Source of the DNA: Sediminicola sp040566555
Lineage (GTDB): Bacteria > Bacteroidota > Bacteroidia > Flavobacteriales > Flavobacteriaceae
NCBI RefSeq assembly: GCF_040566555.1
Contig: NZ_JBEWYP010000002.1
Coordinates: forward strand, 372,001-436,000
Direction: 5' to 3'
Length of the DNA: 64,000 bases
Below the pieces are notes generated by a model, which saw only the letters and a program-made list of their open reading frames with translations, searched no databases and was not told the DNA's origin. This document shows positions 52,008-61,824 of this stretch, piece after piece (position 1 is the stretch's first letter; every line of letters starts with the position of its first letter). The position numbers and the translations under genes are program-made.

Positions 52008-53161
52008 ATTTCCATAAGGATATCAATAGCTTTTTGTAGGGTATCATCCTTTTTGGCAAAGCAGAATCGAAGCTGATGGTGGTCGGTTTGGTCCAAATTA
52101 AATCCTGAAACAGGAATACTGGCTATTTTGTGGTCAATGGCGAGTCGCTTTGCAAAGTCATGGTCTGGCTCATGGATAATCTGGCTATAGTCGAGCAACT
52201 GAAAGTAGGTGCCCTGGGCAGGGGTAAATGTAAATTTGGTTCCGTCCAGCCCAGAAAGAAACAGATCTCTTTTTGCCTGGTAAAAGGCATTCAACTCTAA
52301 ATAATGTTCAGGATTCTTCAAATATGAGGTCAATGCTTGTTGTAAAGGATGGTTGGCACAAAAGATATTAAATTGGTGTACTTTTTGAAATTCACGCATC
52401 AATTCCTTTGGGGCAACACAGTAACCCATCTTCCAACCCGTTATATGAAACGTTTTTCCAAAAGAAGCACAAACAAAACTTCTAGAGGCCAGATCAGGAA
52501 AGGAACTTGCAGAATGGTGCCTTTCTCCATCAAAAATTATGTGTTCGTATACTTCGTCACTCAAGAGAATGACAGCTGTATTTTTCAAAATTTCCTGTAA
52601 AGTCAGCATGTCCTCTCTGGAGAATACTTTTCCAGTGGGGTTATGGGGAGTGTTGATGATGACCATCTTCGTTTTGGGATTTATTTTTTTCCGGAAGTCT
52701 GACCAGTCCATTTTATAATCCTTGCCTTGCAGCTGCACGAAAACAGGAACACCTCCATTAACTTCAATAGCCGGTTCATAACAGTCATAAGCGGGTTTTA
52801 TGACAATTACCTCGTCATTAGGGCGAATAAAGGCAGAGATGGCAGTATAAATGGCTTGTGTTGCGCCTGCGGTAACGGTAATTTCTGTTTCTGGATGATA
52901 TTGGGCGCCATGAAGACTCTCGATCTTGTCAGCAATCACTTCCCTCAATGGCAATATCCCTTGCATAGGAGCGTATTGGTTGTAATCTGCCTGCATCGCA
53001 TCGGTAGCCAATTTTATGAGTAGTGGGTCTGGAGCAAAATTGGGGAACCCTTGTGAAAGGTTTAAAGCATTTTGCTCGGCTGCCAATTGGGACATGATGG
53101 TGAAAATGGTAGTGCTCACCTTTGGTAATTTACTTGTAATAGTTGGCTTGAATGGTTGCAT
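52004..53161 (-). CDS. ybdL: Methionine aminotransferase (PLP-dependent, YbdL-like)
   Basis: A 385-residue fold-type I aminotransferase from the ATG at 53161 (TTG at 53215 is the alternative). SKLPKVSTTIFTIMSQLA and LNLSQGFPNF are typical of the YbdL group, the PLP-binding lysine lies in SFGKTFHITGWKMGY, and NTPHNPTGKVF is present. It should transaminate methionine with a 2-oxoacid, perhaps in methionine salvage. Follows vsr on the same strand by 50 bp. Confidence 0.9.
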   Translation of the reverse strand: MQPFKPTITSKLPKVSTTIFTIMSQLAAEQNALNLSQGFPNFAPDPLLIKLATDAMQADYNQYAPMQGILPLREVIADKIESLHGAQYHPETEITVTAGATQAIYTAISAFIRPNDEVIVIKPAYDCYEPAIEVNGGVPVFVQLQGKDYKMDWSDFRKKINPKTKMVIINTPHNPTGKVFSREDMLTLQEILKNTAVILLSDEVYEHIIFDGERHHSASSFPDLASRSFVCASFGKTFHITGWKMGYCVAPKELMREFQKVHQFNIFCANHPLQQALTSYLKNPEHYLELNAFYQAKRDLFLSGLDGTKFTFTPAQGTYFQLLDYSQIIHEPDHDFAKRLAIDHKIASIPVSGFNLDQTDHHQLRFCFAKKDDTLQKAIDILMEI

Positions 53162-53211
53162 AGGTCTTGTTGTATCATAAATGTAGGATATTTTGACGAC
53201 ATCCTTTAGCC

Positions 53212-53706
53212 TCAAGATTTAGGGAGGGATTGTCCCTTTTCCAGATGCCTCAAATGTGAAATAACCTGATGTAAGCATTCATCCAGTTCTTTTATTATTT
53301 CCTTCTCCCAGAACCTAAACACTTTATATCCCTTAGTTTTCAAGGCGAAATTTACTTCCCTATCCCGCTGTAGGTTGCGTTCTATTTTTGGAATCCAAAA
53401 CTCCCTATTGGTCTTGATTTTTGCCTTTCGTTCCTCCCAATTGAAACCATGCCAGAATTCACCGTCTATGAAGATGACGGTTTTGTATTTTTTAAGCACA
53501 ATATCGGGCTTGCCAATGAGTTTTTTGTAATCGATGCGGTATCTGTATCCGGCCGCCCAAAGGGCCTTTCTAAAAAGTAGTTCGGGCTTGGTATTCCTGC
53601 CCCGAATTTTGGCCATGATTTTGGAACGTTCGGGAGTGGTGTAAAAACCCGATGCCTCGTTGAAGCGAGGAACTATTATTCGTTCTTCATCATAGACCTT
53701 GGACAT
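53212..53706 (-). CDS. vsr: Very short patch repair endonuclease Vsr
   Basis: A 164-residue Vsr-type endonuclease from the ATG at 53706. RSKIMAKIRGRNTKPEL, the metal-binding Asp68 in IGKPDIV and FIDGEFWHG (79-87) match the family that nicks T:G mismatches arising from deaminated 5-methylcytosine. The FxxGCFWH motif of E. coli Vsr here has Glu in place of the zinc Cys. No cytosine methyltransferase gene is in the window, so the methyl mark it protects is not visible. Confidence 0.9.
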   Translation of the reverse strand: MSKVYDEERIIVPRFNEASGFYTTPERSKIMAKIRGRNTKPELLFRKALWAAGYRYRIDYKKLIGKPDIVLKKYKTVIFIDGEFWHGFNWEERKAKIKTNREFWIPKIERNLQRDREVNFALKTKGYKVFRFWEKEIIKELDECLHQVISHLRHLEKGQSLPKS

Positions 53707-53750
53707 GTTTAAAGATAAAGTATTTTTTAAACACAAGTACAGGCAAATAA

Positions 53751-53780
53751 AAACCCCATTCCTGAAAAGGGATGGGGTTT
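53751..53780 (-). terminator. Terminator after sdhB
   Basis: AAACCCCATTCCT (53751-53763) / AGGGATGGGGTTT (53768-53780), 13-bp stem with one wobble pair; TTTATTTG follows on the minus strand. Confidence 0.85.
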
Positions 53781-53815
53781 GCTTCTGAAATATCAGAAAA
53801 ATCTATTCTATAGTT

Positions 53816-54562
53816 TTATCCTTTTATATTGGCACTTAGGTATTCCCTATTCATCCTAGCGATGTTCTCCAAAGAAATTCCTTTTGGACATTCTACCTCA
53901 CAGGCACCGGTGTTGGTACAGTTACCAAAACCTTCCAGATCCATTTGGCGTACCATATTCTGAACCCTTTCTGTAGCTTCAACTTGACCTTGAGGCAATA
54001 ATGCAAACTGTGATACTTTTGCAGAGGTAAACAACATAGCACTTGCGTTTTTACAAGCCGCTACACAGGCCCCACAACCAATACAGGCTGCAGCGTAAAA
54101 AGAGTCGTCTGCGTTTTCTTTGTTGATAGGAATGGCATTGGCATCAACAGTGTTTCCTGACGTATTCACGGAAATGTACCCACCAGCTTGTTGGATCCTA
54201 TCAAAGGAGCTCCGATCTACAATTAAATCTTTAATCACAGGAAAAGCTTTAGCTCTGAACGGTTCAATAACGATAGTATCTCCGTCGTTGAATTTACGCA
54301 TGTGCAATTGGCAGGTAGTCACCAAACGATCTGGACCATGTGGCTCCCCATTGATCTGCATGGAACAAGACCCACAAATACCTTCCCTACAATCATGGTC
54401 AAATTCTACAGGCTCTTCTCCTTTAGTAATAAGGTCTTCGTTTAGGATGTCCATCATTTCCAAGAAAGACATATCCCCATCGACACCATCGATAGGATAA
54501 TCCTTAATTTGGCCTTTTGTGTTGGCATCTTTCTGACGCCATATTTTTAGATTCAGCTTCAT
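53816..54562 (-). CDS. sdhB: Succinate dehydrogenase/fumarate reductase iron-sulfur subunit
   Basis: A 248-residue subunit with three clusters: 2Fe-2S (Cys58, Cys63, Cys66, Cys84), 4Fe-4S (CIGCGACVAACKN) and a third set in CTNTGACEVECPKG. It passes electrons from the FAD of SdhA to the quinone site in SdhC. Last of the sdhCAB operon, 53 bp after sdhA. Confidence 0.96.
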   Translation of the reverse strand: MKLNLKIWRQKDANTKGQIKDYPIDGVDGDMSFLEMMDILNEDLITKGEEPVEFDHDCREGICGSCSMQINGEPHGPDRLVTTCQLHMRKFNDGDTIVIEPFRAKAFPVIKDLIVDRSSFDRIQQAGGYISVNTSGNTVDANAIPINKENADDSFYAAACIGCGACVAACKNASAMLFTSAKVSQFALLPQGQVEATERVQNMVRQMDLEGFGNCTNTGACEVECPKGISLENIARMNREYLSANIKG

Positions 54563-54615
54563 AGCTTTTGCTTTGTTGTTAGTAGTTGGTAGTATACACC
54601 ACCATCAGCGGTAAC

Positions 54616-56619
54616 CTATTTATAACTTCTAGTCTTTAATTCTATATTTTCGTAAATCAAGTCTTCCTTATGAAGAATAGCTTCTTTTGGTTCGCCTTTG
54701 TATTCCCAGGCAGAAACAAACTTAAAGTTTTCATCGTCCCTTAGGGCTTCTCCTTCTGGAGTTTGATACTCTTCACGGAAGTGACCTCCACAAGACTCGT
54801 TTCTAGTTAGGGCATCTTTTGCGAACAATTCTCCCAATTCCAAGAAATCTGCTACTCTACCAGCTTTTTCCAATTCTTGGTTTTTTGTTTCAGGACTTCC
54901 AGGGACACGTACATTTTCCCAGAAATCAGCTCTTAGAGCAGATATCTCGTCAATGGCCTCTTGAAGTTCTTTGGCGTTACGGGACATTCCACATTTGTTC
55001 CACATGATCTTTCCTAATTTCTTGTGGTAATAATCTACAGAATGAGTACCTTTTCCTGCCTTCAATTTAGCAATCCTATCGCGAACTTCTTTTTCTGCGG
55101 CTTCAAATTCAGCGGTGTCGGTTGGAATTTTTCCAGTTCTAATATCTTTGGATAGGTAATCTCCAATAGTGTATGGCAATACAAAATATCCGTCTGCCAA
55201 TCCTTGCATCAAGGCTGAAGCACCTAATCTATTTGCTCCGTGATCGCTAAAGTTGGCCTCCCCGGCAGCATAACATCCTTCAATGGTAGTCTGTAGGTTG
55301 TAATCAACCCAAAGTCCGCCCATTGTATAATGCACTGCAGGATAAATTTTCATCGGTGTTTTATATGGGTTTTCATCCACAATCTTTTCGTACATCTGGA
55401 AAAGGTTACCGTATTTGGCCTCAACTACCTCTTCACCCAATTGACGGATGGTATTGTCATCGGCATCCTTTAGTCCGGAGGTCAATGCTTTTTCCTTACC
55501 ATATCTCATGATGGCAGCAGCAAAATCCAAGTAAACGGCTTCTCCTGTTTTGTTCACACCAAAACCGGCGTCACAACGTTCTTTGGCTGCTCTAGAAGCC
55601 ACATCACGTGGCACCAGGTTACCAAAGGCTGGATATCTTCTTTCCAAGTAGTAATCCCTGTCTTCTTCCTTAAGTTCTATTGGTTTTAATTTTCCATTTC
55701 TTATGGCTTCGGCATCTTTCTTATGCTTTGGTACCCAGATACGCCCATCATTACGTAATGATTCTGACATCAACGTCAATTTTGACTGATGATCTCCAGA
55801 AACGGGAATACAGGTAGGGTGGATTTGTGTATAACATGGGTTGGCAAAGAAAGCTCCTCTTCGGTGTGCTCTCCATGCGGCCATTACATTACTTCCCATA
55901 GCATTGGTAGAAAGGAAAAATACATTCCCATATCCACCAGAGGCTAAAACTACAGCATGTGCAGAATGACGCTCAATTTCACCGGTAACCAAGTTACGGG
56001 CAATAATTCCACGGGCCTTTCCATCAATCTTTACCAAATCCATCATTTCGTGACGGTTGAAAGATTGGATTTTTCCTCGGTTTATCTGTCTGTTCATAGC
56101 AGAATAAGCACCAAGCAATAATTGTTGTCCGGTCTGACCTTTGGCGTAGAAGGTACGTGAAACCAACACCCCACCAAAAGAGCGGTTGTCTAATAATCCA
56201 CCATAATCACGTGCAAAAGGAACCCCTTGAGCCACACATTGGTCAATTATATTAGCAGAAACTTCTGCCAATCGATATACGTTGGCTTCACGGGAACGGT
56301 AATCCCCACCTTTTACAGTATCGTAAAACAAGCGGTAGTTACTATCACCATCTCCCTGATAGTTTTTTGCAGCATTAATACCTCCTTGGGCAGCAATGGA
56401 GTGCGCCCTTCTTGGAGAATCCTGATAACAGAAAGTCTTTACGTTATAACCTAGCTCAGCCAAGGTTGCAGCGGCAGAGCCACCTGCAAGTCCAGTACCT
56501 ACTACGATAACATCAATGTTACGTTTGTTGGCAGGGTTGACAAGGTCAATTGCATTTTTATGATTTGTCCATTTATCGGCTAAAGGGCCAGATGGAATTT
56601 TTGAATCCAATATTCCCAT
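54616..56619 (-). CDS. sdhA: Succinate dehydrogenase/fumarate reductase flavoprotein subunit
   Basis: A 667-residue flavoprotein. Dinucleotide-binding VVGTGLAGGSAAATLAELG is at about 39-57, the FAD-linked histidine is His73 in RRAHSIAAQGGINA, and HYTMGGLWVD carries substrate-binding residues. Oxidises succinate to fumarate. It follows sdhC by 2 bp. Confidence 0.97.
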   Translation of the reverse strand: MGILDSKIPSGPLADKWTNHKNAIDLVNPANKRNIDVIVVGTGLAGGSAAATLAELGYNVKTFCYQDSPRRAHSIAAQGGINAAKNYQGDGDSNYRLFYDTVKGGDYRSREANVYRLAEVSANIIDQCVAQGVPFARDYGGLLDNRSFGGVLVSRTFYAKGQTGQQLLLGAYSAMNRQINRGKIQSFNRHEMMDLVKIDGKARGIIARNLVTGEIERHSAHAVVLASGGYGNVFFLSTNAMGSNVMAAWRAHRRGAFFANPCYTQIHPTCIPVSGDHQSKLTLMSESLRNDGRIWVPKHKKDAEAIRNGKLKPIELKEEDRDYYLERRYPAFGNLVPRDVASRAAKERCDAGFGVNKTGEAVYLDFAAAIMRYGKEKALTSGLKDADDNTIRQLGEEVVEAKYGNLFQMYEKIVDENPYKTPMKIYPAVHYTMGGLWVDYNLQTTIEGCYAAGEANFSDHGANRLGASALMQGLADGYFVLPYTIGDYLSKDIRTGKIPTDTAEFEAAEKEVRDRIAKLKAGKGTHSVDYYHKKLGKIMWNKCGMSRNAKELQEAIDEISALRADFWENVRVPGSPETKNQELEKAGRVADFLELGELFAKDALTRNESCGGHFREEYQTPEGEALRDDENFKFVSAWEYKGEPKEAILHKEDLIYENIELKTRSYK

Positions 56620-56621
56620 AA

Positions 56622-57290
56622 TTAATGTGTAATTGGGTTAAAGTGATGGTATAAGGCGATGAAGGCAAACCCTAATGGGATTACAATCGCATAGATCTTC
56701 GTGAACTTTTGAATCGCTGGAGTGTATTTGTTGTTGACCCCCATAGTTTGGAAGGATGAGGCAAAGCCATGCAACAAATGTAATGCCAACAAACCGAAGG
56801 AAATCACATATAAAACCGTACGCCATATTGGCTCGAATTTCTCTACAGTTTCCGCATAGTATCTCGTTGGATCCTGGGGACTGCTCTCAATGTATTTGTA
56901 GGTCATTTCATGTACCCAGAAATCATAAAAATGCAATGCCAAAAAGGCCAAGATCACAGCACCCGAAACAATCATATTTCGCGATACCCAAGGGGCGTTG
57001 GAACTTCCGTTGTACTTTACGTACTTCACCCCTCTTGCTCTGTTGTTCTGTATTTCCAGTACAAATCCCATTACAAAATGAACGATCACCCCAGCGATCA
57101 AGATCGGCTGAAGTAGATATTGCACCAGTGGATTGTAGCCCATAAAGTGCGACCATTCGTTAAAAGTGTCGGGAGCAATTACCGAAGTAATGTTGATGGT
57201 AAAATGTTGCCCAAGAAATAAGACCAAAAAAAGGCCAGATAAAGCCATTACTACTTTTCTGGCGATAGATGATTTTGTCAAACCACTCAT
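56622..57290 (-). CDS. sdhC: Succinate dehydrogenase cytochrome b subunit (b558 type)
   Basis: A 222-residue membrane protein with five predicted helices and several His residues placed as haem ligands (QHFTINIT, VHFVMGFV, LHFYDFWVH, LHLLHGF). It is the single membrane anchor of the Bacteroidota/Bacillus B-type enzyme, holding two haems and menaquinone. First gene of sdhCAB, with a clear promoter. Confidence 0.94.
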   Translation of the reverse strand: MSGLTKSSIARKVVMALSGLFLVLFLGQHFTINITSVIAPDTFNEWSHFMGYNPLVQYLLQPILIAGVIVHFVMGFVLEIQNNRARGVKYVKYNGSSNAPWVSRNMIVSGAVILAFLALHFYDFWVHEMTYKYIESSPQDPTRYYAETVEKFEPIWRTVLYVISFGLLALHLLHGFASSFQTMGVNNKYTPAIQKFTKIYAIVIPLGFAFIALYHHFNPITH

Positions 57291-57618
57291 TAGTTATTAG
57301 TTTTAATGACAAATTTACAGTACAGGAGAGTTATTAACAAACTTTAGACAGTATTACTGCTATTATTTAGAACCAGTTTAAAGAACTTTTCAACAAGTTT
57401 AAGTTTTAGGGCGAAAACGATTTAGATTATTCAAAAATGTTCAACAAAAGCAATATCTAATTTTTGTATTTTTTTAACGACTTAGGAGTAGAATTGTAGC
57501 TATTTTATTTGAAAGATAATCCCGGAACTTAGGAACTAAACCTAGGGAAGGCTTACTTTTGGAGCTAGATTTATGACATCAGGAAACATCTCCCTGTAAG
57601 AGGATAAGGAAAAAAGAT
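57291..57618. other. Spacer between divergent sdhC and the aspartoacylase-like gene
   Basis: About 330 bp. The sdhC promoter lies at its left end. The rightward promoter is not clear: TATTTTATTTG (57501-57511) is a candidate but lacks a TTTG at the right distance. No reading frame found. Confidence 0.5.
57310..57341 (-). promoter_or_regulatory. Promoter for sdhCAB
   Basis: On the minus strand TTTG (57341-57338), 20-bp spacer, TAAATTTG (57317-57310): a full consensus match. The leader would be only about 15 nt long. Confidence 0.8.
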
Positions 57619-58584
57619 ATGGAATTAGTAAAAGAAAATAAGGATATCGTAATTAAGGGGGAGCGTGTATCTCCAGGACAAGCAAAACTGTTACATATCA
57701 ATATAGATCGACTCCCAACGGGAACGATGATCGACATCCCTATTTACGTTTTCAATGGGAAAGAACCTGGACCAACAGTGCTTATTCAGGCGGGACTCCA
57801 TGGAGATGAGATCAATGGGATTGAGATCGTACGACGGATGTTGCACAAAAAGTATTTCAAGGTGAAAAGAGGTGCTGTTTTAGTGGTGCCTTTATTGAAT
57901 GTCTTCGGATTTATACATTTTTCCCGTGATGTGCCGGATGGAAAGGACGTCAACAGAAGTTTTCCTGGAAGCAAAACAGGGTCTTTGGCAAGTAGGATTG
58001 CCCATCACTACACTTCAGAAATATTCCCACAGATCGATTATGGTATTGATCTTCACACGGGAGGTGCGCGTCATAACAACTTCCCTCAAGTACGGTATAC
58101 TGAAGGAGATCAGGCCAGTAAGCAAATAGCGGATATCTTCAATGCCCCTCTTACTTTTTCTTCCGATCTGATCAACAAATCTTTTCGAAAGGCCAGCTTT
58201 AGAAAGGGGATTCCAACGATAGTTTACGAGGCAGGGGAAAGCATGCGTTTTGATGATTTTGCCATCAAACGGGGGATTCAAGGGATTCTAAACGTTCTTA
58301 TCAATTTTGAAATGATAGACAGGATCAATCCTTTGTTGAAAAAGCAAGAGCGAAGCAAACATCTTTTATCTAAAAAATGGTTGCGGGCCCCAACGGCAGG
58401 TATGTTTATCCCAAAGGTGACCAATGGTTCTGAAATTACAAAAGGTCAGGTATTGGGCATTGTAGCCGATACTTTTGCCACCTACAATAAGGAAATAAAA
58501 GCTCCCTATGATGGCTTTGTATTTTGTATTAACAATCAGGCTGTGGTGAATCAGGGGGATGCCCTTTTTCACGTTGGGAAATAA
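57619..58584 (+). CDS. Succinylglutamate desuccinylase/aspartoacylase family protein
   Basis: A 321-residue zinc deacylase of the M14-like AstE/AspA family. Ligands appear in GLHGDEINGIE (His and Glu) and DLHTGGARHNN (His). The C-terminal domain (about 255-321) is beta-barrel like and biotinyl-like. It removes an acyl group from an N-acylated amino acid, but which one is unclear. It appears monocistronic. Confidence 0.87.
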   Translation: MELVKENKDIVIKGERVSPGQAKLLHINIDRLPTGTMIDIPIYVFNGKEPGPTVLIQAGLHGDEINGIEIVRRMLHKKYFKVKRGAVLVVPLLNVFGFIHFSRDVPDGKDVNRSFPGSKTGSLASRIAHHYTSEIFPQIDYGIDLHTGGARHNNFPQVRYTEGDQASKQIADIFNAPLTFSSDLINKSFRKASFRKGIPTIVYEAGESMRFDDFAIKRGIQGILNVLINFEMIDRINPLLKKQERSKHLLSKKWLRAPTAGMFIPKVTNGSEITKGQVLGIVADTFATYNKEIKAPYDGFVFCINNQAVVNQGDALFHVGK

Positions 58585-58630
58585 GGAATTTGTTCTGATG
58601 GATTAAGAAACAAATTTAATAGAAGGAAAT

Positions 58631-58665
58631 AAAAAGCCCCGAACCATTTGGATCGGGGCTTTTTA
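58631..58665. terminator. Bidirectional terminator
   Basis: AAAAAGCCCCGA (58631-58642) / TCGGGGCTTTTT (58653-58664), 12-bp stem with 10-nt loop, A- and T-runs on both sides, between convergent genes. Confidence 0.9.
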
Positions 58666-58688
58666 TTTGTAATAAACATTCAATCGGA

Positions 58689-61547
58689 CTATTTCAATTC
58701 GAAAGTTACTTTTTCCGTGCTTCCATTTCCAGATACCTCCAGGGTGTATTTTCCTTTGGGCAGGTACGTTTTGCCATCTCCCGCTTCCTTCAGCTCCATT
58801 TTGTTTTTCTTTAGAAATGCAGATTTTCCTGCTTTGGAAAAGGCTACGTCATAAGACAGCACGTTAAAACCTTTATTGGCTTGTATTTGAGCCTGACTCA
58901 CCTCTATACCGTCATCGGTCAATACTTTGGAGGTAAAATCACCCGCTTTGGCTGTATAAAATGTAAGGTCTATACCTGGGGTGCTGGGTTTGGACCACGA
59001 GCTCCACGAATTGCCCCATCTTCCGGAATGGTTGATATCCTCAACCTTGAACACCACAAGATTTTTGTTGAGATCGCTGGCCTTTATTTGCTGTAAGTGA
59101 GCAATATCGGCCTTATATATACTCCGACCATGGGTGCCCACCAATAAATGCTTCGCCTTTGCCTGGATTTTTAAATCGTGCACCGCAACCTTTGGAAGTC
59201 CTTCTGAGAAAGCCTCCCAAGTTGCTCCTTGGTCAAAAGAAACATAAACCCCGTTGTCTGTTCCTACAAACAATACATTTTCATTGGTTGGGTCCTCAAT
59301 AATGACATTAACAGGAGATACCGGAATATTATTTGCAATGTTTTTCCAAGTCTTCCCGTAATCGTTGCTCATATAAACATAAGGGGTAAAATCATCCCAT
59401 CGGTATCCGTTCAAGGTGACATATACCCTTTCCTTTTTGTGTTGTGAGGCCACCACTCGGCTCACCCAAAGTTCAGCGGGTTTGTTATTGCCGGTCGGGT
59501 TTAAAAGCTCCCAGCTGTTGCCACCATTTTGTGTTACTTGAACAAGGCCGTCATCACTACCTGTATAGATCAATCCAAATTTAAAGGGAGATTCAGAAAT
59601 AGTCGCTAACGTACCATAAGCTACGTTGCCTTCTTTTCCGCCATTGGTCAGGTCTCCAGAAATGGTTGCCCAATCATCGCCTTGGTTCATGGATCTGTGT
59701 AATTTGTTCCCTCCCAGATATAAGATATCCTGGTTATGGGAAGAGAGTAAAATTGGGGTTTGCCAATTAAAACGATATGGGGTTTCTCCCAATTCGTGCT
59801 TGGGTTGAATATACGTTTGTTTGTCCTTTTCCAAATCCAATCTATAGTAGTTTCCGAACTGATATCCGGTATAGACTATGTTGTGGTTCCTGGAGTCGAT
59901 CTGCACCTGCATCCCATCTCCGCCCATAATCGATTTCCAAGGATATTGTCCATTCTGGTGCCACTCTGTGTTTTCCTCGGAATTATGGGCACCTACCCAA
60001 ACGCCATTGTCCTGAAGTCCGCCATATACATTATACGGTTCCTCATTGTCCACATTGATGTAGTAAAACTGTCCTACGGATGGGGTATTGTTCTTGATCC
60101 AATGGGCGCCATCGTCATAGGAGATATTGACTCCCCCATCATTACCGTTCACAATATGGCCGGACATATTTGGGTCGATCCAAATTGAATGGTGGTCAGA
60201 ATGCACGTTGTCCCCATTGATGGAAGTATATGTTTTTCCACCATCATCGGACTTAATAATAGGAACACCTGCCAAATACACCTTATCCTTATTATTGGGA
60301 TCAACGGCAATTTGAGCAAAATAATACCCGTAGCTATAAAATAGGTCGTCTATATATTTTTCGTTGCGCTTCTTCCAGGTTTTTCCTCCATCCTCACTTC
60401 TGTAAACTTCGGCGCCTACAACAGGCGTATCGAACAACATGGAATTTGCATCCTCCAAATAATTGGCGATATCTATGGGTTTTACTGTACCGCTTTCTAC
60501 CAATTGCTTTACGTTATTGGCGCGGTATTTTTCTTGAAAACCATTGGTCTTTAAGAATTCATTTAATTTTTTGTCTTCCAATTTTAAGAAGGTTTCTACG
60601 CTCATGGTTTTAAAATCCTCTTTGGTCAGGCCTTCTGACTTCTTTTCGGATGCACCTGTTTTTTCACGTCTAAACTGACTGTCATGAACGGCGTAAACCG
60701 TGTTTTCATCAAAGACGGCCAAGCCTATTCTACCAACACCGTCTCCGGTTGGGAATCCGCTTTGGGGAGTGGAAACCTTATTCCAAGTGGTCCCTCCGTC
60801 CGTACTTTTATAAATTCCGGACCCATTACCATTACCGATAAAATCCCATGCCTTTCTATCCTTTTCCCAAGATGCAGCATATTGGATGTTGAAATTATTG
60901 GGAGCCATGGCCACGTCTATGATCCCCGCATCCTTTGAAACAAAAAGGGTTTTGTTCCAAGTTTTGCCACCGTCAGTGGTTTTAAAGACACCTCGTTCCT
61001 CGTTTGGCGAGTACAGATGTCCGGTAACACCAACCACCACCTCGTTTGGATTGGACGGGTTTAAGATTATTCTTCCGATATGGTGGGAGTCCTCCAGACC
61101 CATTTGTTGCCATGATTTGCCCTTGTCCGTGGATTTTAAAATTCCAATCCCCGCGTAGGAAGATCGGGATGCGTTATTTTCCCCGGTACCTACCCATATA
61201 GTTCCGGTCTTCCAATCAACGGCAATATCCCCCACATTCTGGGTCATACTATTGTCCATGACCGGGGTAAAAGATGTGCCATTGTTATTGGTGTACCATA
61301 ATCCACCAGACGCATAGCCTACGTAAAATTCTGTTGGGTTGCTAGGGTTGACATCAATATCAACTACACGGCCGCTCATGATGGAGGGGCCAATATTTTT
61401 GAACGGAATATTTTTCACCAATGAACTGGCGTCCATTGACTCCTTTTGCTGGAGGGCTTTTTGGATTTCAGCCTTTTGGGTTGGGGCTATTTGAGCGGAT
61501 CCAATTACTGTGGATACCAAGATAACTGATAAGAATAATTTTTTCAT
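58689..61547 (-). CDS. Large secreted BNR/sortilin-like beta-propeller protein
   Basis: A 952-residue exported protein (signal peptide about 1-19, MKKLFLSVILVSTVIGSAQ). Multiple BNR/Asp-box repeats are visible (STDKGKSWQQM, TTDGGKTWNKT, SEDGGKTWKKR, SNDYGKTWKNI, SFDQGATWEAF), giving ten-bladed or double propellers of the VPS10/sortilin type. Often annotated as glycosyl hydrolase, but no sialidase catalytic set was seen. A small beta domain ends the protein, without a T9SS tail. Role unknown; perhaps binding or proteolysis of peptides or glycans in the envelope. Confidence 0.85.
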   Translation of the reverse strand: MKKLFLSVILVSTVIGSAQIAPTQKAEIQKALQQKESMDASSLVKNIPFKNIGPSIMSGRVVDIDVNPSNPTEFYVGYASGGLWYTNNNGTSFTPVMDNSMTQNVGDIAVDWKTGTIWVGTGENNASRSSYAGIGILKSTDKGKSWQQMGLEDSHHIGRIILNPSNPNEVVVGVTGHLYSPNEERGVFKTTDGGKTWNKTLFVSKDAGIIDVAMAPNNFNIQYAASWEKDRKAWDFIGNGNGSGIYKSTDGGTTWNKVSTPQSGFPTGDGVGRIGLAVFDENTVYAVHDSQFRREKTGASEKKSEGLTKEDFKTMSVETFLKLEDKKLNEFLKTNGFQEKYRANNVKQLVESGTVKPIDIANYLEDANSMLFDTPVVGAEVYRSEDGGKTWKKRNEKYIDDLFYSYGYYFAQIAVDPNNKDKVYLAGVPIIKSDDGGKTYTSINGDNVHSDHHSIWIDPNMSGHIVNGNDGGVNISYDDGAHWIKNNTPSVGQFYYINVDNEEPYNVYGGLQDNGVWVGAHNSEENTEWHQNGQYPWKSIMGGDGMQVQIDSRNHNIVYTGYQFGNYYRLDLEKDKQTYIQPKHELGETPYRFNWQTPILLSSHNQDILYLGGNKLHRSMNQGDDWATISGDLTNGGKEGNVAYGTLATISESPFKFGLIYTGSDDGLVQVTQNGGNSWELLNPTGNNKPAELWVSRVVASQHKKERVYVTLNGYRWDDFTPYVYMSNDYGKTWKNIANNIPVSPVNVIIEDPTNENVLFVGTDNGVYVSFDQGATWEAFSEGLPKVAVHDLKIQAKAKHLLVGTHGRSIYKADIAHLQQIKASDLNKNLVVFKVEDINHSGRWGNSWSSWSKPSTPGIDLTFYTAKAGDFTSKVLTDDGIEVSQAQIQANKGFNVLSYDVAFSKAGKSAFLKKNKMELKEAGDGKTYLPKGKYTLEVSGNGSTEKVTFELK

Positions 61548-61694
61548 TGAAGTAAAATGAGTTAGAGAATAGGGGGTAAGTTAAGCAATTTGTTCCATTG
61601 CCAAAAGTGTTTGTACAATGGGGTAATTGTGATGGGTCCAAGCGGAGCATTGTATAAATAAAAGTTAAAGAAATTTAATTACTGGCCGCTTTTT

Positions 61695-61724
61695 TTTGAT
61701 TGGATATTGATTTCGCTACTTTTG
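61695..61724 (+). promoter_or_regulatory. Promoter for pepP
   Basis: TTTG (61695-61698), 18-bp spacer, TACTTTTG (61717-61724): full consensus match. The leader to the ATG at 61825 would be about 95 nt. Confidence 0.78.
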
Positions 61725-61824
61725 GGAAATTCGAAAAATTTATGGAAAACCTAAAATAAAGAAGCTGTAAAAAACACTTGTTTTTGAGGGCTCCATGTAA
61801 TAAGAAATTAATCAAAATCAACAG

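Noticed and set aside
53212..53706. vsr as part of a restriction-modification or defence island
   Set aside because: Neighbours are a methionine aminotransferase and sdhCAB; no methyltransferase, helicase or other defence gene is present.
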